A stretch of 64,000 nt of DNA, from the NCBI GenBank assembly GCA_964505265.1, contig CAZDGN010000007.1, forward strand, positions 1 through 64,000. Reading direction: 5' to 3'. The stretch comes from CAILUF01 sp964505265 (GTDB taxonomy: Bacteria; Pseudomonadota; Alphaproteobacteria; Rickettsiales; UBA1997). Shown one piece after another: positions 25,565-34,233 of the stretch. The notes under the pieces are model-generated. The model was not told the DNA's origin and did no database searches. It was given only the letters and a program-made list of their open reading frames with translations. The translations under genes and the position numbers were made by a program. The number at the start of each line of letters is the position of its first letter. Position 1 is the stretch's first letter.

Positions 25565-26300
25565 TGCTATTTTTTATTTTTTAAATTTTACTAATGCTTT
25601 TGCCCTTCAAATATGGAACAGTCCAGAAGGTATTGCCAAGTTCAATTCAAGTCAATATAAAAATGATTTCTTTCAGCTGGCAAATTTTTATCAAGCTCAA
25701 AAAAATCCGCTTTATTGTTCGGTAGCTTCTGCTTTAATTATCAAAAATGCATTATTTTATCCTGATATTCCGAGCCAAAGCTCTGCAGAAACTTTGCGTC
25801 CAGATGGCTCTATAATTAAATTCCCACTCTTTGTCTCTCAAGATGAATTTTTTAATGAAAAAACTGAAAGAATTAAAGAAAAATCTATTGTAGATTTCCA
25901 AAAAAAATCCTTAAATTTATCGCCAGCGGATTATGACCCAGGTCTGAATTTATCGGACTTTTCAAAGATTTTAAAGGTTCACAAAATTAAGTCAAAAATT
26001 TATTATCAAACCGAATTTAATGAAGATAAGGTTAATCAATTTAGAATAAATTTGAAAAAAATTTTAAGCGATCAAGATAAGTTTTTAATTGCCAATTTTG
26101 ACGGCAAAATCTTACAAGCCAAAACCAACGGTCATATTTCGCCAATTGTGGCATTCGATGAAAATTCTGACTCAATTTTAATTTTAGATGTCGCACTCCA
26201 TAAAAATCAATGGTATTGGGTCAAGGTAAGTGATTTTGTTAAGGCAATGAATACTAAAGATGGCAATAATTTTCGTGGATATTTAATTGTATGGAGATAA
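25509..26300 (+). CDS. Exported phytochelatin-synthase-like cysteine peptidase
   Basis: The 263-residue protein matches the peptidase C83 / phytochelatin synthase family. The catalytic triad is visible: Cys70 in NPLYCSVASA, His209 in NGHISPIVAF and Asp227 in LILDV. A hydrophobic segment at about 15-34 (ending NAFALQ) suggests a signal peptide, so it probably acts in the periplasm. Bacterial single-domain members cleave the glycine from glutathione rather than build phytochelatins, so a glutathione or thiol-peptide role is likely but not shown. The ATG at 25509 lies inside the antisense xerC start region. Confidence 0.87.
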   Translation: MIFITKSSQKFSKVKFLCIAIFYFLNFTNAFALQIWNSPEGIAKFNSSQYKNDFFQLANFYQAQKNPLYCSVASALIIKNALFYPDIPSQSSAETLRPDGSIIKFPLFVSQDEFFNEKTERIKEKSIVDFQKKSLNLSPADYDPGLNLSDFSKILKVHKIKSKIYYQTEFNEDKVNQFRINLKKILSDQDKFLIANFDGKILQAKTNGHISPIVAFDENSDSILILDVALHKNQWYWVKVSDFVKAMNTKDGNNFRGYLIVWR

Positions 26301-26334
26301 AATTTATTTTTTTCAAAATTTAATTTAATTAAAA

Positions 26335-27492
26335 TCAAGAAATAATATTACAACATTTAATGGCAAAGCGGTCAGTCATTCCTGCAAGATAATCGCAAAT
26401 AATTTCCGCTAAATTTTTGGGTTTAGGATTTTGTAAAAATAAATCATAACGCTCCTTTGGAAGATTTTTTGGATTCATAAAATGATGATCAAATAAAAAA
26501 TTCAAAATATTACTGGCATTTTTAGACATTTCATTAACCAAGGGATGACGATACATTTTTTTCATTAAAAATTGGCGAATTGAGTCGATATTTTTTTGCA
26601 TTGAAGCCGAAAAATTTACTAACAAATTTTTATGATTACAAACATCATCTAAAGTTTTAATTTGGAAATTTTCAATATTTTTTTTAGTTTGCTCAATTAC
26701 ATCTAAAACCATTGCCAGCGTGATTCTTCTTTTGGCCTCACCAACCAATAATTCTTGGCGAATATTTGGATTTTTTTTCATCAATTCTTCATAAATTTCA
26801 GCAATTAAAGGCAGTTTCATCAAATCCTGAATAGTAAATAAATCCGCCCTCAAACCATCTTCAATATCATGATTATTATAAGCAATATCATCAGAAATTG
26901 CGGATATCTGAGCTTCAAGACCAGTATTTTTTTCCAACTTCAAATTATATTTTTCATCAAATTTTAAAATATATTCATTTAAATTAGCTTTATCGGTAAT
27001 CGCCCCGTTATGCTTTACCACCCCTTCAATAGTCTCATATGTAAGGTTTAAGCCAAGAAAATCTAGATAAGTATTTTCGATTTTGGTAATAATTTTTAAA
27101 GTGTGAGCATTGTGGGAGAAGCCACCAAATTCTTGCATTTTTTGATTTAAAACCTCCTCCCCAGCATGTCCGAATGGCGGATGACCTAAATCATGAGCAA
27201 GAGAAATAATTTCTGCCAAATCTTTATTAACTTCAAGAGCTCCAGCAATCCAGCGGGCAATTTGTGCCATCTCAAGAGTGTGAGTTAACCTAGTTCGATA
27301 ATGATCACCCTGATGATTAACAAAAACTTGAGTTTTATATTGAAGCCTGCGAAATGCCGAAGAATTTATGATACGGTCACGATCCCTCCCAAATAAGGAA
27401 CGAAATTGCGAATCATCGAAATTTTCAATGTGAAGCCTGCCACGAGATTTTGATTCAAAAGTAGCATAATTAGCTAAAAGATAATTTGACAT
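26335..27492 (-). CDS. dgt: Deoxyguanosinetriphosphate triphosphohydrolase-like HD protein
   Basis: Dgt-type enzymes hydrolyse dNTPs to nucleosides and triphosphate. The 385-residue protein has FGRDRDRIINSSAFRRLQYKTQV near the N-terminus and the HD metal site (RLTHTLEMAQIAR, then AHDLGHPPFGHAGE), plus SDDIAYNNHDIEDG. This length matches the shorter type common in alphaproteobacteria. It follows the small membrane peptide gene by 1 bp and ends an operon that starts with kbl. Confidence 0.94.
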   Translation of the reverse strand: MSNYLLANYATFESKSRGRLHIENFDDSQFRSLFGRDRDRIINSSAFRRLQYKTQVFVNHQGDHYRTRLTHTLEMAQIARWIAGALEVNKDLAEIISLAHDLGHPPFGHAGEEVLNQKMQEFGGFSHNAHTLKIITKIENTYLDFLGLNLTYETIEGVVKHNGAITDKANLNEYILKFDEKYNLKLEKNTGLEAQISAISDDIAYNNHDIEDGLRADLFTIQDLMKLPLIAEIYEELMKKNPNIRQELLVGEAKRRITLAMVLDVIEQTKKNIENFQIKTLDDVCNHKNLLVNFSASMQKNIDSIRQFLMKKMYRHPLVNEMSKNASNILNFLFDHHFMNPKNLPKERYDLFLQNPKPKNLAEIICDYLAGMTDRFAIKCCNIIS

Positions 27493-27493
27493 T

Positions 27494-27625
27494 TTAGATT
27501 AATTGCAAAATTAATACTCCAATAAGAATTGTAAAAACCACAATAGCCAAGGCAAATGCAGTTGCCTTAAGCATAATGCGGTTTTTCATCATTTTTTTTT
27601 CAAATTCTGATAATTCTTGATCCAT
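27494..27625 (-). CDS. 43-residue single-span membrane protein
   Basis: A short frame from the ATG at 27625 encodes MDQELSEFEKKMMKNRIMLK followed by a hydrophobic helix of about 22 residues ending in LQLI and TAA at 27494. The kbl stop and this ATG share one base (TAATG), and the stop lies 1 bp before the dgt start, so it is fitted exactly between the two genes and is likely translated by coupling. The charged cytoplasmic part and single helix suggest a small inner-membrane protein. Not recognised; function unknown. Confidence 0.65.
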   Translation of the reverse strand: MDQELSEFEKKMMKNRIMLKATAFALAIVVFTILIGVLILQLI

Positions 27626-28836
27626 TATTTAATAACATTCAATTTTTTGCCAACCCTTATAAAGGCTGAAATCGCTTCATCTAAATGTTCTTTTTCGTGA
27701 GAGGCGGAAATTTGCACTCGAATTCTGGCGGTATCTTTTGGTACCACCGGAAAAGAAAAAGCAATCACATAAATTCCCTCTTCTTCAATCATCATTTTAG
27801 CAAATTTACTTGCCAAGACAGCGTCGTTAAGCATAATTGGAACTACGGGATGAATGCCATTTGGGTCATGAATAACAAAACCAGCATCAATAATTTTTTT
27901 ACGAAAATACAGAGTATTATCAGCTAATTTTTTAATCAAAAATTTAGATTTTGAAATCATGTCCAATATCTCAATGCCAACAGAAGCAACAATCGGCAAA
28001 ATATTATTTGAAAATAAATAAGGTCGAGCTTTATTTCTAAGTTTATCAATTACATTTTTTTTAGAAGCAACAAATCCTCCGCCAGCTCCACCCAAGGCCT
28101 TGCCAAGAGTGCTTACCAAAATATCAACCCTACCCTCAACACCACAATACTCTGGGGTTCCGCGTCCATTTTCACCAATAAATCCAGTGGCATGAGAATC
28201 ATCAACCAGAAGGATAGCTTGATATTTTTCTGCTAAATCACAAATTGTCTTTAAATTAGCAATATCACCATCCATTGAAAAAACTCCATCGGTGACTATC
28301 ATTAAATTTTTATGTTTCGAAGCTTCATGTAATTTTTTTTCAAGCTCCGCCATATCGTTATATTTATAAAAAAAACGATGAGCTTTGCAAAGTCTAATGC
28401 CATCAATCAGGCTTGCATGATTTAAATCAGCCGAAACTATTGCATCTTCTTCGGTTAAAAGCGAGGCAAAAACCCCACCATTGGCTGAAAAACAAGAAGA
28501 GAAAGTTATAACATCTTCATAATTCAAAAATTCTGCTAATTTGTTTTCAAATTTTTTATGCAAATCAAATGTTCCGCATATAAATCTTACTGAAGCGGTT
28601 CCAAGACCATATTCGTCGATTGTTTTTTTGGCAATATCAAGTAGATTTTTATTGTTAGCTAGACCCAAATAATTATTGGCACAGAAATTTAATACTCTTT
28701 TTTTATGACCATGATGATTAATTTCAATATTTGCCGATTGCGAAGAAATAATTTCATATTCGCCCTTGTATAAACCGGTATTTTTGAGAGTTTCTAATTC
28801 ATTATTGATATTTTCTAAAAAATTATTTTTGAACAT
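27625..28836 (-). CDS. kbl: 2-amino-3-ketobutyrate CoA ligase (glycine C-acetyltransferase)
   Basis: Kbl splits 2-amino-3-ketobutyrate with CoA into glycine and acetyl-CoA, the second step of threonine breakdown. The 403-residue PLP enzyme shows NFCANNYLGL, DDSHATGFIGENGRGTPE and the PLP lysine in STLGKALGGAGGG. Among alpha-oxoamine synthases (HemA, BioF, Spt), the GRGTPEYCGV and VPKDTARIRVQISASH segments favour Kbl. No tdh is adjacent in the window. It heads an operon with the 43-residue peptide and dgt. Confidence 0.92.
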   Translation of the reverse strand: MFKNNFLENINNELETLKNTGLYKGEYEIISSQSANIEINHHGHKKRVLNFCANNYLGLANNKNLLDIAKKTIDEYGLGTASVRFICGTFDLHKKFENKLAEFLNYEDVITFSSCFSANGGVFASLLTEEDAIVSADLNHASLIDGIRLCKAHRFFYKYNDMAELEKKLHEASKHKNLMIVTDGVFSMDGDIANLKTICDLAEKYQAILLVDDSHATGFIGENGRGTPEYCGVEGRVDILVSTLGKALGGAGGGFVASKKNVIDKLRNKARPYLFSNNILPIVASVGIEILDMISKSKFLIKKLADNTLYFRKKIIDAGFVIHDPNGIHPVVPIMLNDAVLASKFAKMMIEEEGIYVIAFSFPVVPKDTARIRVQISASHEKEHLDEAISAFIRVGKKLNVIK

Positions 28837-28968
28837 TTTATTTTTTTTATTGATTGATAATGAAAAACTTTTAAAATTATTATTAATTAAAAAAAATTAA
28901 CTTAAAATTACTATTTAAGTTAGATTTATTTTATCAACAAATTTTTTAAAACAAAACAATAAATTAAT

Positions 28969-29214
28969 ATGAAAAACTTCATTCGCTTAGCTTTAATTTC
29001 AATTTTAAGCATTTCTCTTCTGTCTTCTTGCTCCTCTTGCAAAAAAACATGTGCCAACAAAAATGGACAAACTTCTCAAACTGAAGTAAAAGTAGAAGAA
29101 ATCAAAACTCCTGAAGTTAAAAAAGCTAAAAAAGCTAAAAAAGCTAAAAAAGCTGAAGTCGCTCCAGCAATCGCACCAGTAAATGCTCCAGTGGCTCAAG
29201 ATGCTAAAAAATAA
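28969..29214 (+). CDS. Small lipoprotein with KKA repeats
   Basis: An 81-residue protein with a signal peptide and lipobox LLSSC (Cys at about 21), followed by a second Cys-rich stretch (SSCKKTC). The middle has Lys-Lys-Ala repeated four times, then an Ala/Pro/Val-rich end. The Lys-rich part could bind nucleic acid, LPS or peptidoglycan; this is a guess. It stands alone, with a strong terminator right after. Not recognised by family. Confidence 0.75.
   Translation: MKNFIRLALISILSISLLSSCSSCKKTCANKNGQTSQTEVKVEEIKTPEVKKAKKAKKAKKAEVAPAIAPVNAPVAQDAKK
29119..29154 (+). repeat. Four perfect 9-bp in-frame repeats
   Basis: AAAAAAGCT occurs four times at 29119-29127, 29128-29136, 29137-29145 and 29146-29154, coding Lys-Lys-Ala each time. 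The unit keeps the frame, so copy changes would lengthen or shorten the lipoprotein without breaking it. Confidence 0.95.
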
Positions 29215-29224
29215 TTAGCACCAG

Positions 29225-29253
29225 AAAAATGGATGAAAATTTCATCCATTTTT
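29225..29253 (+). terminator. Rho-independent terminator after the small lipoprotein
   Basis: AAAAATGGATGAAA (29225-29238) pairs with TTTCATCCATTTTT (29240-29253), with a run of T at the 3' arm. It starts 10 bases after the lipoprotein stop and would separate it from thiL. Confidence 0.8.
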
Positions 29254-29291
29254 CACCATAATTTTGAACCACAATCAAATTTAAAATTTCA

Positions 29292-30320
29292 ATGAAAGAA
29301 TTTGAAATTATCGAAAATAAATTCCTCCCCCTCACAAAATTAAATAATAACTACCCTAGCAAAATTATTAATTCATTCGATTTGAGTGATGATGTTAGTT
29401 TGATTAAAAAATCTAATAAAAATTTTATTGTAAGCAAAGATATTTTTATCGAAAATATTCATTTTCTTAAAAGCGACGGGGGTGAAAAAATTGCCCAAAA
29501 ACTTTTGTTATCAAATATTTCCGATATTGCCTCAAGCGGGGGTAAGCCTTTATTTTATTTTCTTGGATTCACCAAAAATTCGATGTTATCAAAAAAATTT
29601 TATGATGATTTCGCTATTGGTTTAAAAAAGGTTCAAGAAAAATATAATATTATTTTAGCAGGTGGCGACACTTCAAACTCTAATCAATTATTTTATTCGA
29701 TAACCATTTTTGGGGCGATAGATGAAAAGAAAATTTTACTTAGAAAAAATGCCGTTGAGGGAGATTTAATTTACGTTTCAAACCATATTGGTGACGCCTT
29801 TCTTGGTCTTGATGTTAAATTAAAAAAACCCAAAAAATTGTTAGATTTTCATAAAAAATTACTTGAAAAACATTTTTACCCGACTCCCCGAGTAGAATTA
29901 GCACAAATTCTATCAAACAAAAAAATTTCAAAATGTGCTACCGACATTTCAGATGGGTTAATCGCTGACCTTGAAAATATTTGCGAGGCTTCAAATTTAG
30001 TTGCCGAAATTGATTTATCAAAAATTCCTATTTCTAACTCCTCTAAAAAATATCTTGAGCAAAATTCTCATCTCACAATTTTAGATTTATTGTCTGGGGG
30101 CGATGATTATGAAATTATTTTTTCAAGCCACCCAAATAATACTCAAAAAATCACCAAAATTTCTCAACAATTAGATTTAAAACTTACCTGCATTGGCAAA
30201 TTTACTAAAAGTAATCCAAAAAAAACTATTAATAGTAAAAATTATATTGTAAAATTATATCAAGATTTTATCACTAAAAAATTAATTAAATTTTCTCAAA
30301 AAGGTTATGAGCACAAATAG
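29292..30320 (+). CDS. thiL: Thiamine-monophosphate kinase
   Basis: ThiL phosphorylates thiamine monophosphate to the active diphosphate. The 342-residue protein shows the AIR-synthase-like fold motifs: FDLSDDVSLI (metal-binding Asp pair), LSNISDIASSGGKP, ILAGGDTSNS, CATDISDGLIADL and LSGGDDYEIIFS. No other thiamine genes are adjacent. It overlaps the RDD gene by 14 bases. Confidence 0.94.
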   Translation: MKEFEIIENKFLPLTKLNNNYPSKIINSFDLSDDVSLIKKSNKNFIVSKDIFIENIHFLKSDGGEKIAQKLLLSNISDIASSGGKPLFYFLGFTKNSMLSKKFYDDFAIGLKKVQEKYNIILAGGDTSNSNQLFYSITIFGAIDEKKILLRKNAVEGDLIYVSNHIGDAFLGLDVKLKKPKKLLDFHKKLLEKHFYPTPRVELAQILSNKKISKCATDISDGLIADLENICEASNLVAEIDLSKIPISNSSKKYLEQNSHLTILDLLSGGDDYEIIFSSHPNNTQKITKISQQLDLKLTCIGKFTKSNPKKTINSKNYIVKLYQDFITKKLIKFSQKGYEHK

Positions 30321-30990
30321 TTTTTTATTCAATTTTTCTAAAAATAAAAACACTAACGATGATGATTTCATTAATTATGCTTCACCTTTTAAAAGATCAT
30401 TATCATCTGCTATTGATATTTTAATTGTGATGATAATTCGAGGTATAGTTCTTCAATTAATTGGCAATGTTTTTTTTATAAAAACCATTCATAATTTTTA
30501 TAGTGAATTTGAATCAAAATTTGGCACCAAAACTCCAAAAGGAACTCCAGAACATATGGAATTTATTTATTCTCATTCGATTTTTTTTCAGGGAATTTCT
30601 ATTTTGGTTTTTATAATTTTAATCGGAGCCTTTTATTATGCTTTTTTTTACAGTTCTAAATGGCAAGCCTCAATTGGCAAAAGAATATTAGGTATAATAG
30701 TAGCTGATAAAAATAACCAAAAAAAAATTAAATTTTCTGATGGTTTTTATTATTATTTCCTATCGATAATTCCATATTTTTTCGTTTTGATTTTATTTAT
30801 TTACATTACTAAAAATAAAATTAGCATTTATCAACTTTTTTCAGAAGTTTGGGGCTTTACATTTTTTGGCATATTGATTTTATTTGCCATAAATATGTCT
30901 TCATTTAACAAAAAAAGGATAAATTTTTTTGACTATCTTATGGATTTTGAGTTTCATATTGGAAAAACAAAATCAAAATATCCTTGGTAA
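30307..30990 (+). CDS. RDD family membrane protein
   Basis: A 227-residue membrane protein with the RDD domain: the RSLSSAIDILIV segment near residue 30 and WQASIGKRILGI at about 120, with four or so helices. Substrate and role are unknown; some RDD proteins have been linked to ion or small-molecule transport. It is encoded between thiL and lpxC in a tight plus-strand group. Confidence 0.8.
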   Translation: MSTNSFLFNFSKNKNTNDDDFINYASPFKRSLSSAIDILIVMIIRGIVLQLIGNVFFIKTIHNFYSEFESKFGTKTPKGTPEHMEFIYSHSIFFQGISILVFIILIGAFYYAFFYSSKWQASIGKRILGIIVADKNNQKKIKFSDGFYYYFLSIIPYFFVLILFIYITKNKISIYQLFSEVWGFTFFGILILFAINMSSFNKKRINFFDYLMDFEFHIGKTKSKYPW

Positions 30991-30998
30991 TATAATTT

Positions 30999-31859
30999 AT
31001 GTTCAACTTATCGCAAAAAACCATTAATAACTCAATCAGCTGTAATTCAGTTGGTTTGCACACTGGCTGTAATGTTAATTTAACAATAAAACCAGCACCA
31101 ATTAACACTGGAATAATTTTTAAAAGAACCGACATAAGTTCTGATAAAAACACAATTTTAGCACATTTCAAAAATGTCACCACCACTAATTTAGGAACCA
31201 CAATTACCAATGAATTTGGAATTGGTATCTCTACAATCGAACATTTTATGGCTGCTTTATGGGGTTGTGGAATCGATAATTTAATAGTAGAAATTGATAA
31301 TATTGAGGTCCCAATTATGGATGGGTCATCGCAGCCTTTTGTTTTCTTGTTAGAATGTGCAGGAATTAATCATCAGGATGCCAATCGTGAAATAATCGAA
31401 ATTACCGAAAAAATTCGTCTTGAAGATGGCGATAAATTCATCGAGGTTCTTCCTTCGAGACAATTCACTATAGACCTAAATATTGACTTTAATCATCAAT
31501 TAATTAGCCACAAAACCTTACATTTTAACTCGGCTTCGCACTCATTTAAAAATGATTTATGTATGGCTCGAACCTTTTGCTTTAAGCATGAAATTGAAAA
31601 AATGCATCAAATGAAATTAGCCTTAGGAGGCTCTCTTAATAATGCCATTGTTATTGATACTGATAAAATTTTAAATCAAGGTCCACTTAGATATCACGAT
31701 GAATTTGTTCGCCATAAGGCACTTGATTTTATTGGCGATTTATTTTTAGCTGGAAAATTTATAATTGGTCATTTTAAGGCTTATAAAATGGGTCATAGCC
31801 TAAATAATAAATTTTTGCACCATTTATTTGAAAATCCCCATTTATGGCGCTTAGTTTAG
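30999..31859 (+). CDS. lpxC: UDP-3-O-acyl-N-acetylglucosamine deacetylase
   Basis: LpxC catalyses the committed step of lipid A synthesis in the cytoplasm. The 286-residue zinc enzyme shows SVGLHTG at residues 17-23, the zinc His82 in STIEHFMAAL, and the second metal site HKALDFIGDLFLAG (His and Asp). The GHFKAYKMGHSLN segment with the catalytic His is also present. The start fits the usual N-terminus. With lpxK and lpxL in the window, this bacterium evidently makes lipid A. Confidence 0.97.
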   Translation: MFNLSQKTINNSISCNSVGLHTGCNVNLTIKPAPINTGIIFKRTDISSDKNTILAHFKNVTTTNLGTTITNEFGIGISTIEHFMAALWGCGIDNLIVEIDNIEVPIMDGSSQPFVFLLECAGINHQDANREIIEITEKIRLEDGDKFIEVLPSRQFTIDLNIDFNHQLISHKTLHFNSASHSFKNDLCMARTFCFKHEIEKMHQMKLALGGSLNNAIVIDTDKILNQGPLRYHDEFVRHKALDFIGDLFLAGKFIIGHFKAYKMGHSLNNKFLHHLFENPHLWRLV

Positions 31860-31925
31860 ATTAAATTTAAAAAAATCATCCAAAATACAAAATTTTATAC
31901 AAAGTTTAAAAATTCGAGAACAAAA

Positions 31926-32291
31926 TTATTTCTCCTTAAAAGACCTAATATAATTTGGATAAATATTTGGTATATAACCCTCAATAATATCACAATTAAT
32001 TAACTCTTCGGGTTTTACTTTTTCAATATGAAATGACTCGATATTAGGAATACGAATTACCGTAAAATTTTCATTACTATCTTCGCGGATTTTACGATAA
32101 TAATCCTTTTGAATTGCCATTCTAACTTCATGACTATAGGCATATCTAATCATATATCTTTTATTGTTAGGACAGACAATTTCAGTAGCGATTGAAAATC
32201 TATCAATTTCGCTTTTATCTTCAACAAAACTACAATTGAAGACAAAAAATAAAATTAAGAAATTTCTAATTATTTCTAATCGTCCCAACAT
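31926..32291 (-). CDS. Hypothetical lipoprotein-like protein downstream of bamE
   Basis: A protein of about 121 residues from the Met at 32291; a longer frame to 32324 overlaps bamE further. It starts with a hydrophobic segment ending FFVFNC, which could be a signal peptide with a lipobox-like cysteine. The rest is charged (RRYAYSHEV-like, DYYRKIREDSNENF, IIEGYIPNIYPNY) with no recognised domain. It follows bamE on the same strand with a 26-base overlap, so the two are probably co-expressed. The function is unknown. Confidence 0.6.
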   Translation of the reverse strand: MLGRLEIIRNFLILFFVFNCSFVEDKSEIDRFSIATEIVCPNNKRYMIRYAYSHEVRMAIQKDYYRKIREDSNENFTVIRIPNIESFHIEKVKPEELINCDIIEGYIPNIYPNYIRSFKEK

Positions 32292-32715
32292 TTTCAAATA
32301 TTGACTTGAAAAAGCCTTTTTCATGACTTTTAACCTCAGTTTTATTAATATTAAAATAAAAACTATTATCCATATTTTTTATATCCAAAATTTTAACAAA
32401 ATCTACCCTATCATTTTCATCAAAACTAACAATTAATATATCTTGGGTCAGAATTTCTGGTTTAAAGAAAAGAAATTTTTTTACCTGATTGGCATAATAA
32501 AACCAATATTCCTTATCAGAAACATCAGAATAAAAACTTGGCGAACCATAAATTTGTAAAATCGTATTTTTTGAAGTTACATTTTTTTGAACCGAAGAAA
32601 AGTCTAGATTATCGAATATATAGCCCTGATTTTCAATTTTCGATGAACAAGACCCTAAAATTAACAACAAATTTATTGTTAAAATTAAATAAATTTTGTG
32701 AAAAAAAATATGCAT
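32266..32715 (-). CDS. bamE: BamE (SmpA/OmlA) outer-membrane assembly lipoprotein
   Basis: BamE is a lipoprotein of the BAM complex that inserts barrels into the outer membrane. The 149-residue protein has a signal peptide with lipobox LGSC (Cys23). The BamE fold is seen in NTILQIYGSPSFYSD, EYWFYYANQ and ILIVSFDENDRVDFVKIL. The identification also fits position, since bamE lies next to rpmF-plsX-fabH in many alphaproteobacteria; here it is on the opposite strand, and no DUF177 gene is seen before rpmF. Confidence 0.85.
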   Translation of the reverse strand: MHIFFHKIYLILTINLLLILGSCSSKIENQGYIFDNLDFSSVQKNVTSKNTILQIYGSPSFYSDVSDKEYWFYYANQVKKFLFFKPEILTQDILIVSFDENDRVDFVKILDIKNMDNSFYFNINKTEVKSHEKGFFKSIFENVGTIRNN

Positions 32716-32951
32716 TATTTAAGATTTTTAAAAAATTTGAAGAAAATTATTAGTTCAATAATATTTTAATTAAAATTCAGAGTTGCAATTATTGAAAATT
32801 GATAATATTATTTATACATATTAAAAACAAAATTTATTTAAATCAAAAATTTATTTTAATTTATCAAAAATTTTAAATTTTTCTATCTAACTTTTCTTAG
32901 AAAATAATTTAAAATATAAAGATACAATATTAATTTTAAATAATCACTTAT

Positions 32952-33155
32952 ATGGCAGTTCCAAAAAAGAAAAAAACCAGCTCTAGAAGCTCAATGAGAA
33001 GAGGTAGCAACGGCACTTTCGAAGCTGACTTTGCAAATGTTATTACCGACAAAACTTCTGGAGAATTTAGGTTATCCCATCACATTGGACCAGATGGAAC
33101 CTATAACGATAAACAAGTAATTAAAAAGAAAGTAAAAAAACCAACTGAAGAATAA
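32952..33155 (+). CDS. rpmF: 50S ribosomal protein bL32
   Basis: The 67-residue protein starts MAVPKKKKTSSRSSMRRGS, the bL32 signature, and continues with GEFRLSHHIGPDGTYND. No zinc-binding Cys pairs occur, as is usual in alphaproteobacterial L32. It is 2 bp upstream of plsX, the standard arrangement. The 236-bp upstream region is very AT-rich and probably holds the promoter; TACAAT at 32923-32928 is a possible -10. Confidence 0.96.
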   Translation: MAVPKKKKTSSRSSMRRGSNGTFEADFANVITDKTSGEFRLSHHIGPDGTYNDKQVIKKKVKKPTEE

Positions 33156-33157
33156 TC

Positions 33158-34231
33158 GTGGTGGCTAAATATACTATAGCACTTGATTGCATGGGTGGCG
33201 ATAAAGCCCCTCAAATCGTTATTGAAGGAGCCGATATTATTGCTTCAAAAAATTTTGATGTACATTTTAGGCTTTATGGAAATGCAAAAAAAGTTTTACC
33301 AATTATAAACCATTGTCGTTACTTAAAAGGTCGCTTTGATTTAATCGATACCGATCAAGTAGTTTCCGCCGATGAAAAACCGTCAAATGCTCTTAGAAAA
33401 CTTACCAAATCAAGTATGAGACTTGCTATCGATTCAGTCAAAGATGGTGAATCGCATGCTGTAGTATCAGCTGGCAACACTGGTGCATTGATGGCAATAT
33501 CCAAGGTTATTCTTCGACCATTGCCATCAATCGAAAGACCCGCAATTGTAACATCAATTCCCAACAAAAAATCCAAGGCAACAGTATTTTTAGATATGGG
33601 TGCCAATATTGAATGCGACTCAAAAGTATTGTTTCAATTTGCCGTTATGGGAAATGCATTTGCTAGATTCGCTCTTAAAATTGAAAATCCAAAAATTGGA
33701 GTTTTAAATGTTGGTTCAGAAGAATTAAAGGGTCATGAACATGTAAAAAATGTAGCACTAATTTTAAAAAACAGTCAACTTAAAGATAATTTTTATGGCT
33801 ATGTTGAAGGTGATGATATTGCCAAGGGCACGGTTGATGTAGTTGTTACCGATGGCTTCACTGGAAATGTAACTCTAAAGGCAATTGAAGGCACTGTTAA
33901 ATTTATTTCTTCAGTTATTAAAGATGGTTTCACAAGCTCTATTTGGTCAAAAATTGGCTATGTTTTGTCTTCAAACTCCTTAAGTAATGCCACCAAAAAA
34001 ATTGACCCAAGAATGCATAATGGAGCAATGTTAGTTGGCTTAAATGGTGTAGTCGTAAAAAGCCATGGAAGCACTGATGCAATTGGCTTTGCCAATGCCA
34101 TAAAAGTAACAATTTCATTACTTGAAAACAAAATTAATGAAAAAATTATTGAAGAAATTATAGCCAATGAATCGGCTATGAATAGCGCCATCAATCTTAA
34201 GGCAGAATCAGATTTAAATGAGCAAAATTAA
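33158..34231 (+). CDS. plsX: Phosphate acyltransferase PlsX
   Basis: PlsX makes acyl-phosphate from acyl-ACP for phospholipid synthesis through PlsY. The 357-residue protein shows IALDCMGGDKAP at the start, AVVSAGNTGALMA, FLDMGANIEC and VVTDGFTGNVTLKAIEG. The start is GTG at 33158 (a second GTG follows at once); no ATG fits. It is coupled to rpmF and fabH within 2 bp on each side. Confidence 0.97.
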   Translation: MVAKYTIALDCMGGDKAPQIVIEGADIIASKNFDVHFRLYGNAKKVLPIINHCRYLKGRFDLIDTDQVVSADEKPSNALRKLTKSSMRLAIDSVKDGESHAVVSAGNTGALMAISKVILRPLPSIERPAIVTSIPNKKSKATVFLDMGANIECDSKVLFQFAVMGNAFARFALKIENPKIGVLNVGSEELKGHEHVKNVALILKNSQLKDNFYGYVEGDDIAKGTVDVVVTDGFTGNVTLKAIEGTVKFISSVIKDGFTSSIWSKIGYVLSSNSLSNATKKIDPRMHNGAMLVGLNGVVVKSHGSTDAIGFANAIKVTISLLENKINEKIIEEIIANESAMNSAINLKAESDLNEQN

Positions 34232-34233
34232 CT

